This document shows positions 27,673 to 36,299 of a stretch of DNA of 64,000 nucleotides, in pieces. The translations under genes were made by a program, and so were the position numbers. Each line of letters begins with the position of its first letter. The first letter of the stretch is position 1. This DNA is from Arthrobacter pigmenti (GTDB taxonomy: Bacteria; Actinomycetota; Actinomycetes; Actinomycetales; Micrococcaceae), in NCBI RefSeq assembly GCF_011927905.1, contig NZ_JAATJL010000001.1, positions 2,976,001-3,040,000 on the forward strand. Reading direction: 5' to 3'. A model generated the notes under the pieces. That model worked only from the letters and a program-made list of their open reading frames with translations. It searched no databases and was not told the origin of the DNA.

Positions 27673-28800
27673 ATGCGCATCCTCATAGTCGGAGCCGGCA
27701 CCGCAGGCTTGGCGCTGGCCGGATTACTGGCGAGGCGGGGGGAGGCCGCCGTCGTCGTCGACCGTCGGCCGCACGACGCGGACCTTGGCTACGCGATCGC
27801 CCTGTGGCCGCATGGGAGCCGGGTCTTCCATGCGCTCGGCGTGCATGAGGAGTTCGTTGCGGCGAGTGAGCCGATGGAGTCCTACACCGGGCGGGATGGG
27901 TCCGGCCGCACGTTGTTTTCCTCTGCGATGCCGGAGAGCATCGGCGCTTTCGGACATCTTGGCATCATCCCGCGCGAGGACCTGCTGACACTCCTGCGGA
28001 AACCGCTCACCAGCTCGATCGACGTGCGCGACGGCGTCGGGATCGCCTCGCTGTGGCAGTCCGTCCACGAGGTGGAGGTGGCGTTCGACGACGGGACCAC
28101 GGGCACGTTCGACCTGGTGGTCGGCGCGGACGGCATCCACTCCCGCGTCCGCGACCTGACCATCGGACGCGTACCCGACCGGCACACCGGCTGGGGCTGT
28201 TACGTCTGGTGGGCGGATCCATCGCTGACTCCGCCCGGAGCGACCACCGAACGTTGGGCCGCCGGGAGTTTCCTCGGCACCTACCCGTGCCGCGACCGGC
28301 TGTGCGTCATCGCGGGAGCACCTCTCGATACGCTGCAATCCCGCGGCCGGTCCACCCGGGTGGCATCGCTGCTCACAGAACACGGGGCGCCCGAACTGGT
28401 GGATGGCCTGCCACCGGAGAATGAGCCGCTTTACCTCTGGCCGATGGCCGACGTGCGGGCGCCGAAGTGGGTGAAGGGAAGGGTAGCGCTGCTGGGTGAC
28501 GCCGCGGCAGCGTTCCTTCCGACGGCGGGGATCGGTGCGTCAATGGCACTGGAATCGGCGGCTGTACTGGCGGACGAACTATCCCGCACTGACGCTGGCT
28601 ACCTCCCGAACGCACTGGACCTCTACGTACGACGACGGCGGCAGCGCGTCGAGGCGGCGCAGAACCAGTCGCGGCGGCTGGCGCGGCTGATGTTCGTGCG
28701 CTCGGCCCGCCTGGCTGCAGTTCGGGATAAGGCGCTGCTGCTCGCAACGATGGAGCAGATGGTCGGGCCGCTGATCAAGGACCTGCGCGAGCCGATCTGA
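27673..28800 (+). CDS. FAD-dependent monooxygenase (PHBH-type)
   Basis: A 375-residue flavoprotein hydroxylase. The N-terminal dinucleotide fold is MRILIVGAGTAGLALAGLLA, the middle has the DG-type motif VVGADGIHSRVRDL, and the second FAD motif is GRVALLGDAAAAFLPTAGIG. This is the class A hydroxylase layout, in which NAD(P)H and oxygen are used to oxidise aromatic or polyketide-like substrates, including antibiotics in TetX-like members. ATG 27673 was chosen since the Rossmann strand starts there. It follows TetR by 19 bases on the same strand. Confidence 0.85.
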   Translation: MRILIVGAGTAGLALAGLLARRGEAAVVVDRRPHDADLGYAIALWPHGSRVFHALGVHEEFVAASEPMESYTGRDGSGRTLFSSAMPESIGAFGHLGIIPREDLLTLLRKPLTSSIDVRDGVGIASLWQSVHEVEVAFDDGTTGTFDLVVGADGIHSRVRDLTIGRVPDRHTGWGCYVWWADPSLTPPGATTERWAAGSFLGTYPCRDRLCVIAGAPLDTLQSRGRSTRVASLLTEHGAPELVDGLPPENEPLYLWPMADVRAPKWVKGRVALLGDAAAAFLPTAGIGASMALESAAVLADELSRTDAGYLPNALDLYVRRRRQRVEAAQNQSRRLARLMFVRSARLAAVRDKALLLATMEQMVGPLIKDLREPI

Positions 28801-28807
28801 GGTAGGT

Positions 28808-29578
28808 TCAGTGCGCGGATGCAGCCCCCGTGTCGGGGTGCCGGAGGCTGGTGGCCGCGGCAATGAGGTGCGAGCCGAACAGTGGAATGTGGTCCTCGAT
28901 GCGGGCTGCCGGACCGGAGATGTTCAGTGCAGCAACGATTCGTCCTGAGAAATCGCGAATGGGTGTGCCGATGCCGATGATCTCCGGATCGAAAATGCGG
29001 TTGGCGATCGTGTACTGGCGTTGCCTGGACTGCTTGATCTCATCCAGGAATGCAGCCGCCTGTTTGCGTGAACCGGCGGGATCTGTTGCCAACGCAATTT
29101 CAAGAATTTGCTCGTCTTCATGGTCCATAAGCAGCGCCATGCCGCTGGAGCTTCTCCCCACGGGGATGGTCCGCCCCACCCAGCCCTGCGTTTCGATGGA
29201 CCGACGCGAACTCTCGGAGCGGACCGTGAGTACTTCCCCGTCGCTCAGGACGGTCAGATGGCTACGCTCACGAACGTTGTCCGTCAGCCGTCGCATCACC
29301 GGCCCAGCCCGCTTCGCCAGATTCTGATCGCCCGCACGCGATGCCAACGCATACAGACGCCAACTCAACTCGAAGCACCCTGATGGATCCCGGGATACCA
29401 GACCGGACTCCAGGAGGCTCTTCAACTGGCGGGAAATGATGGACTTGTCCCTGCTCAGGGCCCGGGCAACCTCCGACACCGTCATTCCATGCGGGTACTG
29501 AGCCGCATCAGCAGTGCCCAGTACCTCCAGCAACGCCATGATCTTGGCTGCCCCACTCTGTTTTCTGGATTCAGTCAT
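28808..29578 (-). CDS. IclR family transcriptional regulator
   Basis: A 256-residue IclR-type regulator with HTH TVSEVARALSRDKSIISRQLKSLLESGLV (about residues 32-60) and an effector domain with GRTIPVGRSSSGMALL and ISGPAARIEDH. The stop lies 7 bases from the convergent monooxygenase stop. It is followed upstream, 4 bases away on the same strand, by the nitrilase-like gene, so the two form an operon transcribed from the divergent promoter near 30.6 kb. It probably controls both arms of the catabolic module. Confidence 0.87.
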   Translation of the reverse strand: MTESRKQSGAAKIMALLEVLGTADAAQYPHGMTVSEVARALSRDKSIISRQLKSLLESGLVSRDPSGCFELSWRLYALASRAGDQNLAKRAGPVMRRLTDNVRERSHLTVLSDGEVLTVRSESSRRSIETQGWVGRTIPVGRSSSGMALLMDHEDEQILEIALATDPAGSRKQAAAFLDEIKQSRQRQYTIANRIFDPEIIGIGTPIRDFSGRIVAALNISGPAARIEDHIPLFGSHLIAAATSLRHPDTGAASAH

Positions 29579-29582
29579 GGTC

Positions 29583-30431
29583 TCAGGCCTCCTCCTCCGC
29601 CAGCCTGGAAGCTTCCCGCGCTATGAGGTCAGCCCGGGACTCCTGCAGCAACGGCCACTGGCGCCGCAGTGTTCGCAACGCCCCCAGGTCCAGTTCACAG
29701 TCCAGTTCTCCCGGTTCCGAACCCAACTGCCCCAACACTTCTCCGGATGGCGAAAATACCCGCGACCCACCCCAGAAGTCCCGCTGGTTCTCCTCACCGC
29801 AACGATTCACGAACACCACGTAGGACTGAAGGACCACCGCCGCGTGAAGCAGCAGAATTTCCCAGGCGCGCTCAGTTGGGACGCCTACGTTGCTGGTGGC
29901 ACTGTTGACCGGCACCACAAGCACTTCCGCTCCACCGTGTGCAGCCAGCCACGGGATGGCAGGCTGCCAGGCGTCGTTGCAGATGAGTACGGATAGGCGC
30001 GTGTTCAGGAGGTCTTCACAGTGGAGTTGGCCTCCCGGGCGGAAGTGCTTGCGCTCCTCCCACCCCTTGTAGGTGGGGAGGTACATCTTCCGTTGAATCC
30101 GGGAACTGCCGTTTGTCAGGAGCGCGGCACTGTTGAAGGTGTGGTGGCGGAAGGCCTCAGCGAATCCCACCACGGCTGCCGGACCATGCCTGCCAAGTCC
30201 GAGCAGCCGCTCGTCGTCCGGCTGAAGCGGCATCGCGTCCGGAACCTCGCTGAGGTGATACCCGTGAGTGGCAAGCTCCGGCGCTACAACGAGATCGCAA
30301 TCCGAGGATGACCCGATGAGCTCATCCAGGCTCTGCAGGTTCCTGTCAACGTCACCCAGTACGGGATCGGTCTGTAGAAGCCGGACGCGCAACGTATCCC
30401 GGGCACGGCTGTTGGGTTCACTCAAGGGCAA
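29583..30431 (-). CDS. Carbon-nitrogen hydrolase (nitrilase superfamily amidase)
   Basis: A 282-residue protein with the nitrilase Glu-Lys-Cys triad: Glu52 in VAPELATHGYHL, Lys115 in RKMYLPTYKGWEE and Cys151 in SVLICNDAWQPA. These enzymes cleave amides, carbamoyl groups or nitriles in the cytoplasm. The TTG start at 30431 has AGGAAG 6 bases upstream on the minus strand. It is transcribed with the IclR gene and divergent from the DUF6282/ABC operon. I infer that it hydrolyses an amide bond in the imported compound. Confidence 0.83.
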   Translation of the reverse strand: MPLSEPNSRARDTLRVRLLQTDPVLGDVDRNLQSLDELIGSSSDCDLVVAPELATHGYHLSEVPDAMPLQPDDERLLGLGRHGPAAVVGFAEAFRHHTFNSAALLTNGSSRIQRKMYLPTYKGWEERKHFRPGGQLHCEDLLNTRLSVLICNDAWQPAIPWLAAHGGAEVLVVPVNSATSNVGVPTERAWEILLLHAAVVLQSYVVFVNRCGEENQRDFWGGSRVFSPSGEVLGQLGSEPGELDCELDLGALRTLRRQWPLLQESRADLIAREASRLAEEEA

Positions 30432-30576
30432 CGTTCTTCCTGTCTTTCCTGAACTGCTTCTGATGGTCCGAGCTCATCAAAATAGCGTCGATCGTCGTGG
30501 CATCACTATCCCGTCCGGATGCGTTGATTGCAATAGTCGGATGCAAATTCAACAACCTGCCGGCAACTGAGTATCC

Positions 30577-30615
30577 AGACAACAGTGTTGCATATTTTGC
30601 ACCACCGTGTTGTCT
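30577..30615. promoter_or_regulatory. Nested palindromes in the divergent promoter (probable IclR operator)
   Basis: Perfect 8-bp outer arms AGACAACA (30577-30584) and TGTTGTCT (30608-30615) enclose an inner near-palindrome, GTGTTGCATATTTTGCACCAC (written here as GTGTTGCA / TGCACCAC around TATTT), at 30585-30605. The element sits near the middle of the 276-base gap between the nitrilase and DUF6282 genes, where a regulator of both would bind. The rest of the gap shows no other feature I can support. Confidence 0.6.
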
Positions 30616-30707
30616 TCATCACATTCGCCTCTTAGAGTCGTCGACATGATCCAGACCGAAAACGGGCAGCGTAGCCCTTTCACTACAAGACTCCGGGCCT
30701 CCTGAGC

Positions 30708-31541
30708 GTGTTCGATGTACACGTTCACGCGGCACCGGATGTCATGGACCGCATCGGATACGACGATCAGATCTGCGCCGAGTACGCGGCCGCCGGCTTC
30801 AGCGGCTTCGTGCTCAAGGGCCATCAGGAGTCAACCGTCGGTAGAGCCAGGGCTTTGGCACGAGCGTCAGGGCTCGACGTCGTGGGCGGCATTGCGCTCA
30901 ACCGGCCGGCCGGCGGAATCAATCCCTCGTCGGTTGCAGCCACGCTGCAAAGCGGCGGCAGGGTCATCTGGTTCCCGACGGCGGATGCGCACACACAGGA
31001 AGCAGCCGGCCTTCCCCGATTGAGCGACCTCCAGCCCCGCCTGAACCGGTCAACGCTCTCCACTCCGCCGGTGCTGGCAGCAACCGAGCAGCAACTGGAC
31101 GACATTGCGCTGGTGCTGGACCTGATTGCCGAGTTCGACGCCGTGCTCTGCACAGGCCACCTGAGCGGCGACGAATGCCGCTGGCTGTTCGAGCAGGCAC
31201 GAAGCCGTAACATCACCAGGTTCCTGCTGACCCACCCTTCCTATACCGTCCCGGCGATGGGCATTTCCGAGATCGCTGACTTCGCGGCGCAGGGGGCATA
31301 CGTCGAAATCACCGCCTATCAGCTTTGGCACCAACCGGAGATGACTAACGCACTGCTCGCCGAAGTTGCCCGGGCGGCAGGGGACAAACTGATCCTGGCT
31401 TCCGACGCCGGGCAACCGACCAGCCCGCAACCACCCCGCGCGCTGCGCGAACTCATCGAGACGCTCGCCGGACTTGGCCTGGACCGAAGCTGGCTCGAAG
31501 CAAGTGCGTCCGACAACCCAAGGGAGCTTGTGCTGTCATGA
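30708..31541 (+). CDS. DUF6282-like amidohydrolase-fold protein
   Basis: A protein of about 277 residues resembling DUF6282, a metal-dependent amidohydrolase-type TIM barrel. Putative metal-site motifs are in order: DVHVHAAPD at the very start, VLKGHQEST, TGHLS, LTHPSY and LASDAGQ. The GTG start at 30708 has no good ribosome site, and family members carry about ten more residues before the HxH. The frame is open back to a TAG at 30672, with only non-standard starts such as CTG 30702, so the true start is uncertain. It is the first gene of an operon with an importer and an alpha/beta hydrolase, suggesting a hydrolytic step in catabolism. Confidence 0.75.
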   Translation: MFDVHVHAAPDVMDRIGYDDQICAEYAAAGFSGFVLKGHQESTVGRARALARASGLDVVGGIALNRPAGGINPSSVAATLQSGGRVIWFPTADAHTQEAAGLPRLSDLQPRLNRSTLSTPPVLAATEQQLDDIALVLDLIAEFDAVLCTGHLSGDECRWLFEQARSRNITRFLLTHPSYTVPAMGISEIADFAAQGAYVEITAYQLWHQPEMTNALLAEVARAAGDKLILASDAGQPTSPQPPRALRELIETLAGLGLDRSWLEASASDNPRELVLS

Positions 31542-31591
31542 CCAGTTCTGAACAAACCGCCCGGAATCAATCAGGGAGCGGATCCGAGTGA
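31538..31591 (+). CDS. 17-codon bridging reading frame (possible coupling peptide)
   Basis: An ATG at 31538 overlaps the DUF6282 stop (ATGA) and the frame MTSSEQTARNQSGSGSE ends in a TGA that overlaps the GTG start of the next gene (GTGA at 31588). The arrangement would let ribosomes pass from one gene to the next across a gap of 46 bases. The peptide itself has no recognisable feature, so it may be only a coupling device or a coincidence. Confidence 0.3.
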   Translation: MTSSEQTARNQSGSGSE

Positions 31592-32232
31592 ACTTCTTCG
31601 AATTCCTGGTCAGCCGCAGTGACGACATGCTTGAGCTGGGACTCGGGCATGCCGCCGTCGTCGGCGTTTCAGTGCTGCTCGCAACGGTCATTGGCGTGGG
31701 CCTCGGCATAGCTACCTATCGCAAGCCCCGTCCACGGGAAGCTGTGCTGGCGGTTACGGGTGCGTTCCTGACGGTTCCCTCGTTTGCCCTCTTCATCCTG
31801 CTCATCGGACCGCTGGGCCTGGGCGCCATGCCGGTGGTAGTCGCGCTGACCATGTACGGGCTGCTTCCCGTTGTACGCAACACAATCACCGGTTTACGGG
31901 AAGTGGACCCGGCAATCGTGGAAGCAGCCAGCGGCATGGGGATGAGCCGCCGCCAACAGCTCTTGCGCATCGAATTGCCTCTGGCCTGGCCCGTCATCAT
32001 CACCGGCGTCCGGGTGACCAGCCTGGTGCTCCTCGGCATCGCCGCCATCGGCTCGATCGTGCTTGGACCGGGCTACGGCGAATTGATCTTCACCGGGCTG
32101 GCCCGGGTCGGCACACCCGTGGCCGTGAATCTGGTGCTGGCGGGAACGGTCGGCATCGTTGTCCTCGCCATTCTGTTCGATGTCCTGTTCTATGCCATCC
32201 GCAGGCTCACAACCTCCCAAGGAATCCGATGA
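31588..32232 (+). CDS. OpuC-type quaternary-amine ABC transporter permease (first)
   Basis: A 214-residue BPD_transp_1 permease with about five or six helices. The EAA loop is EVDPAIVEAASGMGMSRRQQLLRIELPLA, the interface with the ATPase. The short length and MYGLLPVVRNTITGL block match the OpuCB/OpuCD and YehW/YehY branch of glycine-betaine/choline/carnitine importers. The GTG start has GGGAG about 10 bases upstream. Its stop overlaps the ATPase start (ATGA). A second, paralogous permease follows the ATPase, so the channel is a heterodimer. Confidence 0.88.
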   Translation: MNFFEFLVSRSDDMLELGLGHAAVVGVSVLLATVIGVGLGIATYRKPRPREAVLAVTGAFLTVPSFALFILLIGPLGLGAMPVVVALTMYGLLPVVRNTITGLREVDPAIVEAASGMGMSRRQQLLRIELPLAWPVIITGVRVTSLVLLGIAAIGSIVLGPGYGELIFTGLARVGTPVAVNLVLAGTVGIVVLAILFDVLFYAIRRLTTSQGIR

Positions 32233-33449
32233 TCACCTCACCGACCAACAGCCAGAACGCCCGCAAAGTCATGATCCGGCTGGAAAATCTCACGAAACGG
32301 TTCCCCGGCCAGAAGCACAACGCTGTCGACGATCTGACGCTGGACATCTACGAGGGTGAGATTGTTGTCCTGGTTGGCCCATCCGGCTGCGGCAAGACAA
32401 CCACCATGAAGACCATCAACCGCATCATCGAACCCACGTCCGGCCGGATCATCCTCGATGGCGACGATGTCACATCCGCCGATCCCGACCAGCTGCGGAG
32501 GCGCATCGGCTACGTCATCCAGCAGGTTGGCCTCTTTCCACATATGACCATCGGGGAAAACGTCGCAACCGTGCCGAAGCTGCTCGGCTGGGACAGCAAG
32601 AGGGTATCCGCCCGGGTAGACGAACTGCTGGAGATGGTCAACATGGCGCCGGCAGAGTACCGCGACCGCTATCCGAAACAGCTTTCAGGTGGGCAACGCC
32701 AACGGGTGGGAGTCGCGCGTGCCCTTGGAGCGGATCCTGACGTGATGCTGATGGACGAACCCTTCGGCGCGATTGACCCGATTACCCGCGACCGCCTCCA
32801 GAACGAGTTCCTGCGCCTGCAGTCCGAGGTCCGCAAAACCATCGTCTTCGTCACCCATGACATCGATGAGGCGATCAAGATGGGCGATCGCATCGTGATC
32901 CTCCAGGAGGCCTCCCGGGTTGCCCAGTACGACACCCCGGAGCGCATCCTGACGGCACCGGCCAATGAGTTCGTGGCCGACTTCATCGGCAAGGGCGCCT
33001 CGCTCAAGCGCCTCAACCTCAGTCATGTATCCGATATCGACCTGACGCAGTGGCCAACCGTTCGAACGAACGCTGACCATACCGAGGTCCGGAACATGCT
33101 CCGCGGGAGCGCCTTTGGTGCCGTCCTTGTACTCGACGACGGCGGGCGGCCCTCCCGGTGGGTTGGCGCGGAAGACCTCGATGGCGCATCAGGGCGTCCG
33201 CTCAGCGAACTGGGGCTCGAACCGGGTGTGACCGTGCGGCCCACCGACACGCTCAGCGATGCGCTGAACGAACTGGTCGCGGCACCGTACGGCGTGGCTA
33301 TCGTCACCGGCTCCAACGGCGCCTACCAGGGGATCGTCGACATCAATCAGATCAACGGAGCGATCCGTTCCATGCGGAGCACCGCGGCGCAGGCGAATTC
33401 CGGGTCGGCTTACGGGGCCGGCGTTGCCACGGCGGGAGGGCAGCCATGA
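32229..33449 (+). CDS. OpuC-type ABC transporter ATP-binding protein with CBS region
   Basis: A 406-residue ATPase. Walker A is GPSGCGKTT, the signature is LSGGQRQRVGVARAL and Walker B is VMLMDEPFGAIDP, followed by the H-loop VTHDIDEA. From about residue 270 a CBS-like region (ADHTEVRNMLRGSAFGAVLV through GIVDINQINGAI) is present, as in OpuCA/ProV-type proteins where it senses ionic strength or nucleotides. ATG 32229 overlaps the preceding stop; ATG 32271 (MIRLENL) is an alternative. The next permease overlaps its end. Confidence 0.9.
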   Translation: MITSPTNSQNARKVMIRLENLTKRFPGQKHNAVDDLTLDIYEGEIVVLVGPSGCGKTTTMKTINRIIEPTSGRIILDGDDVTSADPDQLRRRIGYVIQQVGLFPHMTIGENVATVPKLLGWDSKRVSARVDELLEMVNMAPAEYRDRYPKQLSGGQRQRVGVARALGADPDVMLMDEPFGAIDPITRDRLQNEFLRLQSEVRKTIVFVTHDIDEAIKMGDRIVILQEASRVAQYDTPERILTAPANEFVADFIGKGASLKRLNLSHVSDIDLTQWPTVRTNADHTEVRNMLRGSAFGAVLVLDDGGRPSRWVGAEDLDGASGRPLSELGLEPGVTVRPTDTLSDALNELVAAPYGVAIVTGSNGAYQGIVDINQINGAIRSMRSTAAQANSGSAYGAGVATAGGQP

Positions 33450-34231
33450 CGGACGTTGGGACCCGGGTTCGTACCGCCGTCGTGCCCAGCGCAGCACTTC
33501 CGCGCCACCGGTCACTCGCCGGCTACCTCGTGATGCCGGCGATACTCGCGTCTGCCTGTCTGATTATGTACCTCTACGTCAGTTCACGGGAGCTCGACAG
33601 CATTGAAGCCCGTTCGCTCAATGCCGCGGCTCTTGCCACTGCTACCTGGGAACACATCCAGCTGACAGCGGTCTCGACACTGCTCACGCTGGTCATCGCC
33701 GTTCCCCTGGGCATCCTGCTGACCCGCCCGTTCACCCGCCGCTTCCGGCCATACCTGATCACCCTGCTCACCCTCGGCCAGGCAATCCCGACGATTGCCG
33801 TCCTGGTACTCCTCGCCGTTGCGTTCCTGTTCCTCGGTTTCCAGGCTGCCGTGGTGGGCCTCGTGCTCTACGCCATCATCCCCGTACTGCTGAACACCAT
33901 GGTGGGGCTTGAACAGGTGGACGAATCCGTCCTCGAAGCGGGCCGTGGCATGGGGATCTCCAAATCGGGTGTGCTGTTCCGACTTGAGCTGCCGCTATCC
34001 GTTCCGATCATCCTGGCAGGTGTTCGCACAGCGCTGGTCATCAACGTGGGAACAGCGACCCTGACCACCTACATCAATGCCGGTGGCCTCGGCGACATCA
34101 TCGTCGCCGGGCTATCAACCAACCGCGTTCTCATCCAGATCATCGGCGCAGCGCTCACGGCTGTCCTCGCGCTGCTGATCGATTACCTGGCCGGAATAGC
34201 CGAGGACTTCCTTCGGCCCAAAGGCCTCTAG
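33446..34231 (+). CDS. OpuC-type ABC transporter permease (second)
   Basis: A 261-residue permease with about six helices, carrying one more N-terminal helix than its partner. The EAA loop is QVDESVLEAGRGMGISKSGVLFRLELPLS (interface with the ATPase), followed by the family block VINVGTATLTTYINAGGLG. ATG 33446 overlaps the ATPase stop (ATGA). Together with the first permease it would form the membrane channel. Confidence 0.9.
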   Translation: MTDVGTRVRTAVVPSAALPRHRSLAGYLVMPAILASACLIMYLYVSSRELDSIEARSLNAAALATATWEHIQLTAVSTLLTLVIAVPLGILLTRPFTRRFRPYLITLLTLGQAIPTIAVLVLLAVAFLFLGFQAAVVGLVLYAIIPVLLNTMVGLEQVDESVLEAGRGMGISKSGVLFRLELPLSVPIILAGVRTALVINVGTATLTTYINAGGLGDIIVAGLSTNRVLIQIIGAALTAVLALLIDYLAGIAEDFLRPKGL

Positions 34232-34261
34232 AACCACACCAACTACAACGAAGAAGGAATC

Positions 34262-35194
34262 ATGAACTTGAAGGCAAGGACAATCACCGCAGTCGGTGCC
34301 GGTCTTGTACTGACGCTGAGCGCCTGTGGCGGCGGGAACGACGACGGCGGCGCCGCTTCCAGCGGTGAGCTCGCCGGCGCTGAACTCATCGTCGGGTCGA
34401 AGGAATTCACCGAGTCAATCCTGCTCGGCCAAATCACCGCTGTGGCGTTGGAAAACGCTGGAGCTGCGGTCGAGGACAGGACCGGAATCTCCGGCAGCGC
34501 CACCGTCCGTGAAGCGCTGGAAACCGGCGAAGTGGACATGTACTGGGACTACACCGGCACCGGATGGGTAAACATTCTCGGCAATACCACCACGGACGTA
34601 CCGGAGGACCTGTACGCCGCCGTGGCTGAGGCGGACGCCGAGAATGGCATTGCCTGGCTGGAACCCGCCAATTTCGAGAACACCTACCGCATCGCTGTTC
34701 CGAGCAGCTTCGCTGAAGAAAACGGTCTCAGCACCATGAGCGATGCAGCCGCCTACATCCAGGAGAACCCGGATGACGCCACTGTGTGCGCGGCCAGCGA
34801 GTTCATCAACCGCGATGACGGGCTTCCCGGGTTGGAGGAGGCTTACGGCTTCGAGTTCAACAACGTCGTCGAGCTCGATCTCAACCTGATCTATACGCAG
34901 ATCGGCGAGGAGTGCACTTTCGGCGAGGTGTTCTCCACGGATGCACGCATTGTCTCCAATGACCTGACGGTGCTCGAGGACGATCAGGAGTTCTTCGTCG
35001 AGTACCAGGGCGCACTCACCCTGCGGCAGGAAACCCTCGATGAGTACCCGGCCATCGCGGACATCATGGCACCGATCAGCGAAGCACTTACCGACGAGAC
35101 CATGACTGAACTCAACGGCAGGATCGACAACGACGGCGAGCAGCCGCGTGACGTCGCAGAGGAATGGCTCGAGAGCGAAGGCCTGCTCGGTTAG
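34262..35194 (+). CDS. OpuC-type substrate-binding lipoprotein
   Basis: A 310-residue OpuAC-family binding protein. The N terminus is a lipoprotein signal with LTLSAC (Cys22 or so). The mature domain begins ELIVGSKEFTESILLGQITAVAL, the hallmark of OpuCC/YehZ/ProX-type proteins, and contains MYWDYTGTGWV, whose aromatic residues commonly form the cation-pi cage for quaternary ammonium groups. The substrate is probably a choline- or betaine-like compound, but the surrounding hydrolases suggest a catabolic substrate and not only an osmoprotectant. Confidence 0.88.
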   Translation: MNLKARTITAVGAGLVLTLSACGGGNDDGGAASSGELAGAELIVGSKEFTESILLGQITAVALENAGAAVEDRTGISGSATVREALETGEVDMYWDYTGTGWVNILGNTTTDVPEDLYAAVAEADAENGIAWLEPANFENTYRIAVPSSFAEENGLSTMSDAAAYIQENPDDATVCAASEFINRDDGLPGLEEAYGFEFNNVVELDLNLIYTQIGEECTFGEVFSTDARIVSNDLTVLEDDQEFFVEYQGALTLRQETLDEYPAIADIMAPISEALTDETMTELNGRIDNDGEQPRDVAEEWLESEGLLG

Positions 35195-35243
35195 GCAGCG
35201 CTATACCGACGAACAGATCCACCATGGAACAGAAGGAAACACA

Positions 35244-36164
35244 GTGATCGAGAAGGAAACCACGTTCTTCAGTGAAGGTAGCCGCCTCAAGGCAACCCTC
35301 TATTACCCCGAGGAGCTCTCAGGAGACGGGCCTCACCCCGCATTAGTAGTGAACTCCGGCTACCAGGGATTCAACGAGTTCTACCCGAAGATGTTCGCGA
35401 AAAACCTGACGAAGCGCGGGTACATCTGCCTGGGCTTCGACTACCGGGGCTTCGCGGACAGTGAAGGTGAAAAGGGAACGGTCCTCATTGAGCAGCAGGT
35501 TGAGGACATCCGTAACGCCATCACCTTCATGCACTCGCAGGAAGATGTCGACAACCACCGTCTGGGGCTCATCGGTTGGGGAATGGGCGCGGCAAATGTG
35601 GTGCTCGCCGGTCAGAAGGCTCGCAATGTTGCCGGTGTAGCGTCGTTGAATGGGTTTTACGACGGCGAGCGCTGGCTCAAGTCGATTCACACCTACGACG
35701 AGTGGACGAAGATCGTCGACGAAGTCCAGTCGGACCGCACGCGGCGGGTGCTCGAGGGAGAGTCGAAGCTGGCCGACACCTTCGCGCACTACCCACTGGA
35801 TCCGGCTACCGAGGACTACGTGGGTAAGGAACTTTCACAGGTTTACGGGTTCGGGCACCCCACGCGCCTGCAATTCACCGAGTCGATCATCGACCTGAAG
35901 GTGGAGAAGGTGGTGAAGGATCTGGCACCGGTTCCGCTGTTCATCGGGCATGGGACCCGCAACACCCTCCACCCCTACGATGAGGCAGCGTCCCTGTACG
36001 CAGCGGCATCCTCACCGAAGACCCTTTACACGATCGACGGCCGTCACAACGACTTCATGTACAGCGAGCACCCAGAGTTCATGCTGCTGTGCGACCGGCT
36101 GCAGGAGTTCTTCGACAGTGCCTTTGCGGCAAGCGGGTCGCCGGCCAGGAGCGTTTCGGCTTAG
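35244..36164 (+). CDS. Alpha/beta hydrolase-fold protein without the usual nucleophile
   Basis: A 306-residue alpha/beta hydrolase-fold protein of the dienelactone-hydrolase/YcjY-like type (PALVVNSGYQGFNEFYPKMF; GFDYRGFADSEGEKG). The nucleophile elbow that is normally G-x-S-x-G reads GWGMG (residues 111-115), with Gly113 in place of Ser. The acid region HGTRNTLHP has Asn where Asp is usual, while the late His in DGRHNDF is kept. It may therefore be a non-hydrolytic or differently catalysing member. GTG 35244 has AGAAGG upstream. It is the last gene of the importer operon. Confidence 0.8.
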   Translation: MIEKETTFFSEGSRLKATLYYPEELSGDGPHPALVVNSGYQGFNEFYPKMFAKNLTKRGYICLGFDYRGFADSEGEKGTVLIEQQVEDIRNAITFMHSQEDVDNHRLGLIGWGMGAANVVLAGQKARNVAGVASLNGFYDGERWLKSIHTYDEWTKIVDEVQSDRTRRVLEGESKLADTFAHYPLDPATEDYVGKELSQVYGFGHPTRLQFTESIIDLKVEKVVKDLAPVPLFIGHGTRNTLHPYDEAASLYAAASSPKTLYTIDGRHNDFMYSEHPEFMLLCDRLQEFFDSAFAASGSPARSVSA

Positions 36165-36185
36165 AGTTCATCGTCTGTCATAAGG

Positions 36186-36237
36186 GCCGGTGAGGTGCGG
36201 GTCCGTGGGTTATCCCCCGGCCCTGCACCTCACCGGC
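36186..36237 (+). terminator. Hairpin terminator after the catabolic operon
   Basis: A perfect 13-bp stem, GCCGGTGAGGTGC (36186-36198) and GCACCTCACCGGC (36225-36237), with a 26-base loop that can fold further (GGG with CCC). TTCTTCGTGT follows on the plus strand. Confidence 0.65.
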
Positions 36238-36299
36238 TTCTTCGTGTCTGAGGACGGTCGATGCGCTGCGGCAATGTCGCTGGGCCTCCTGTGTTCTTT

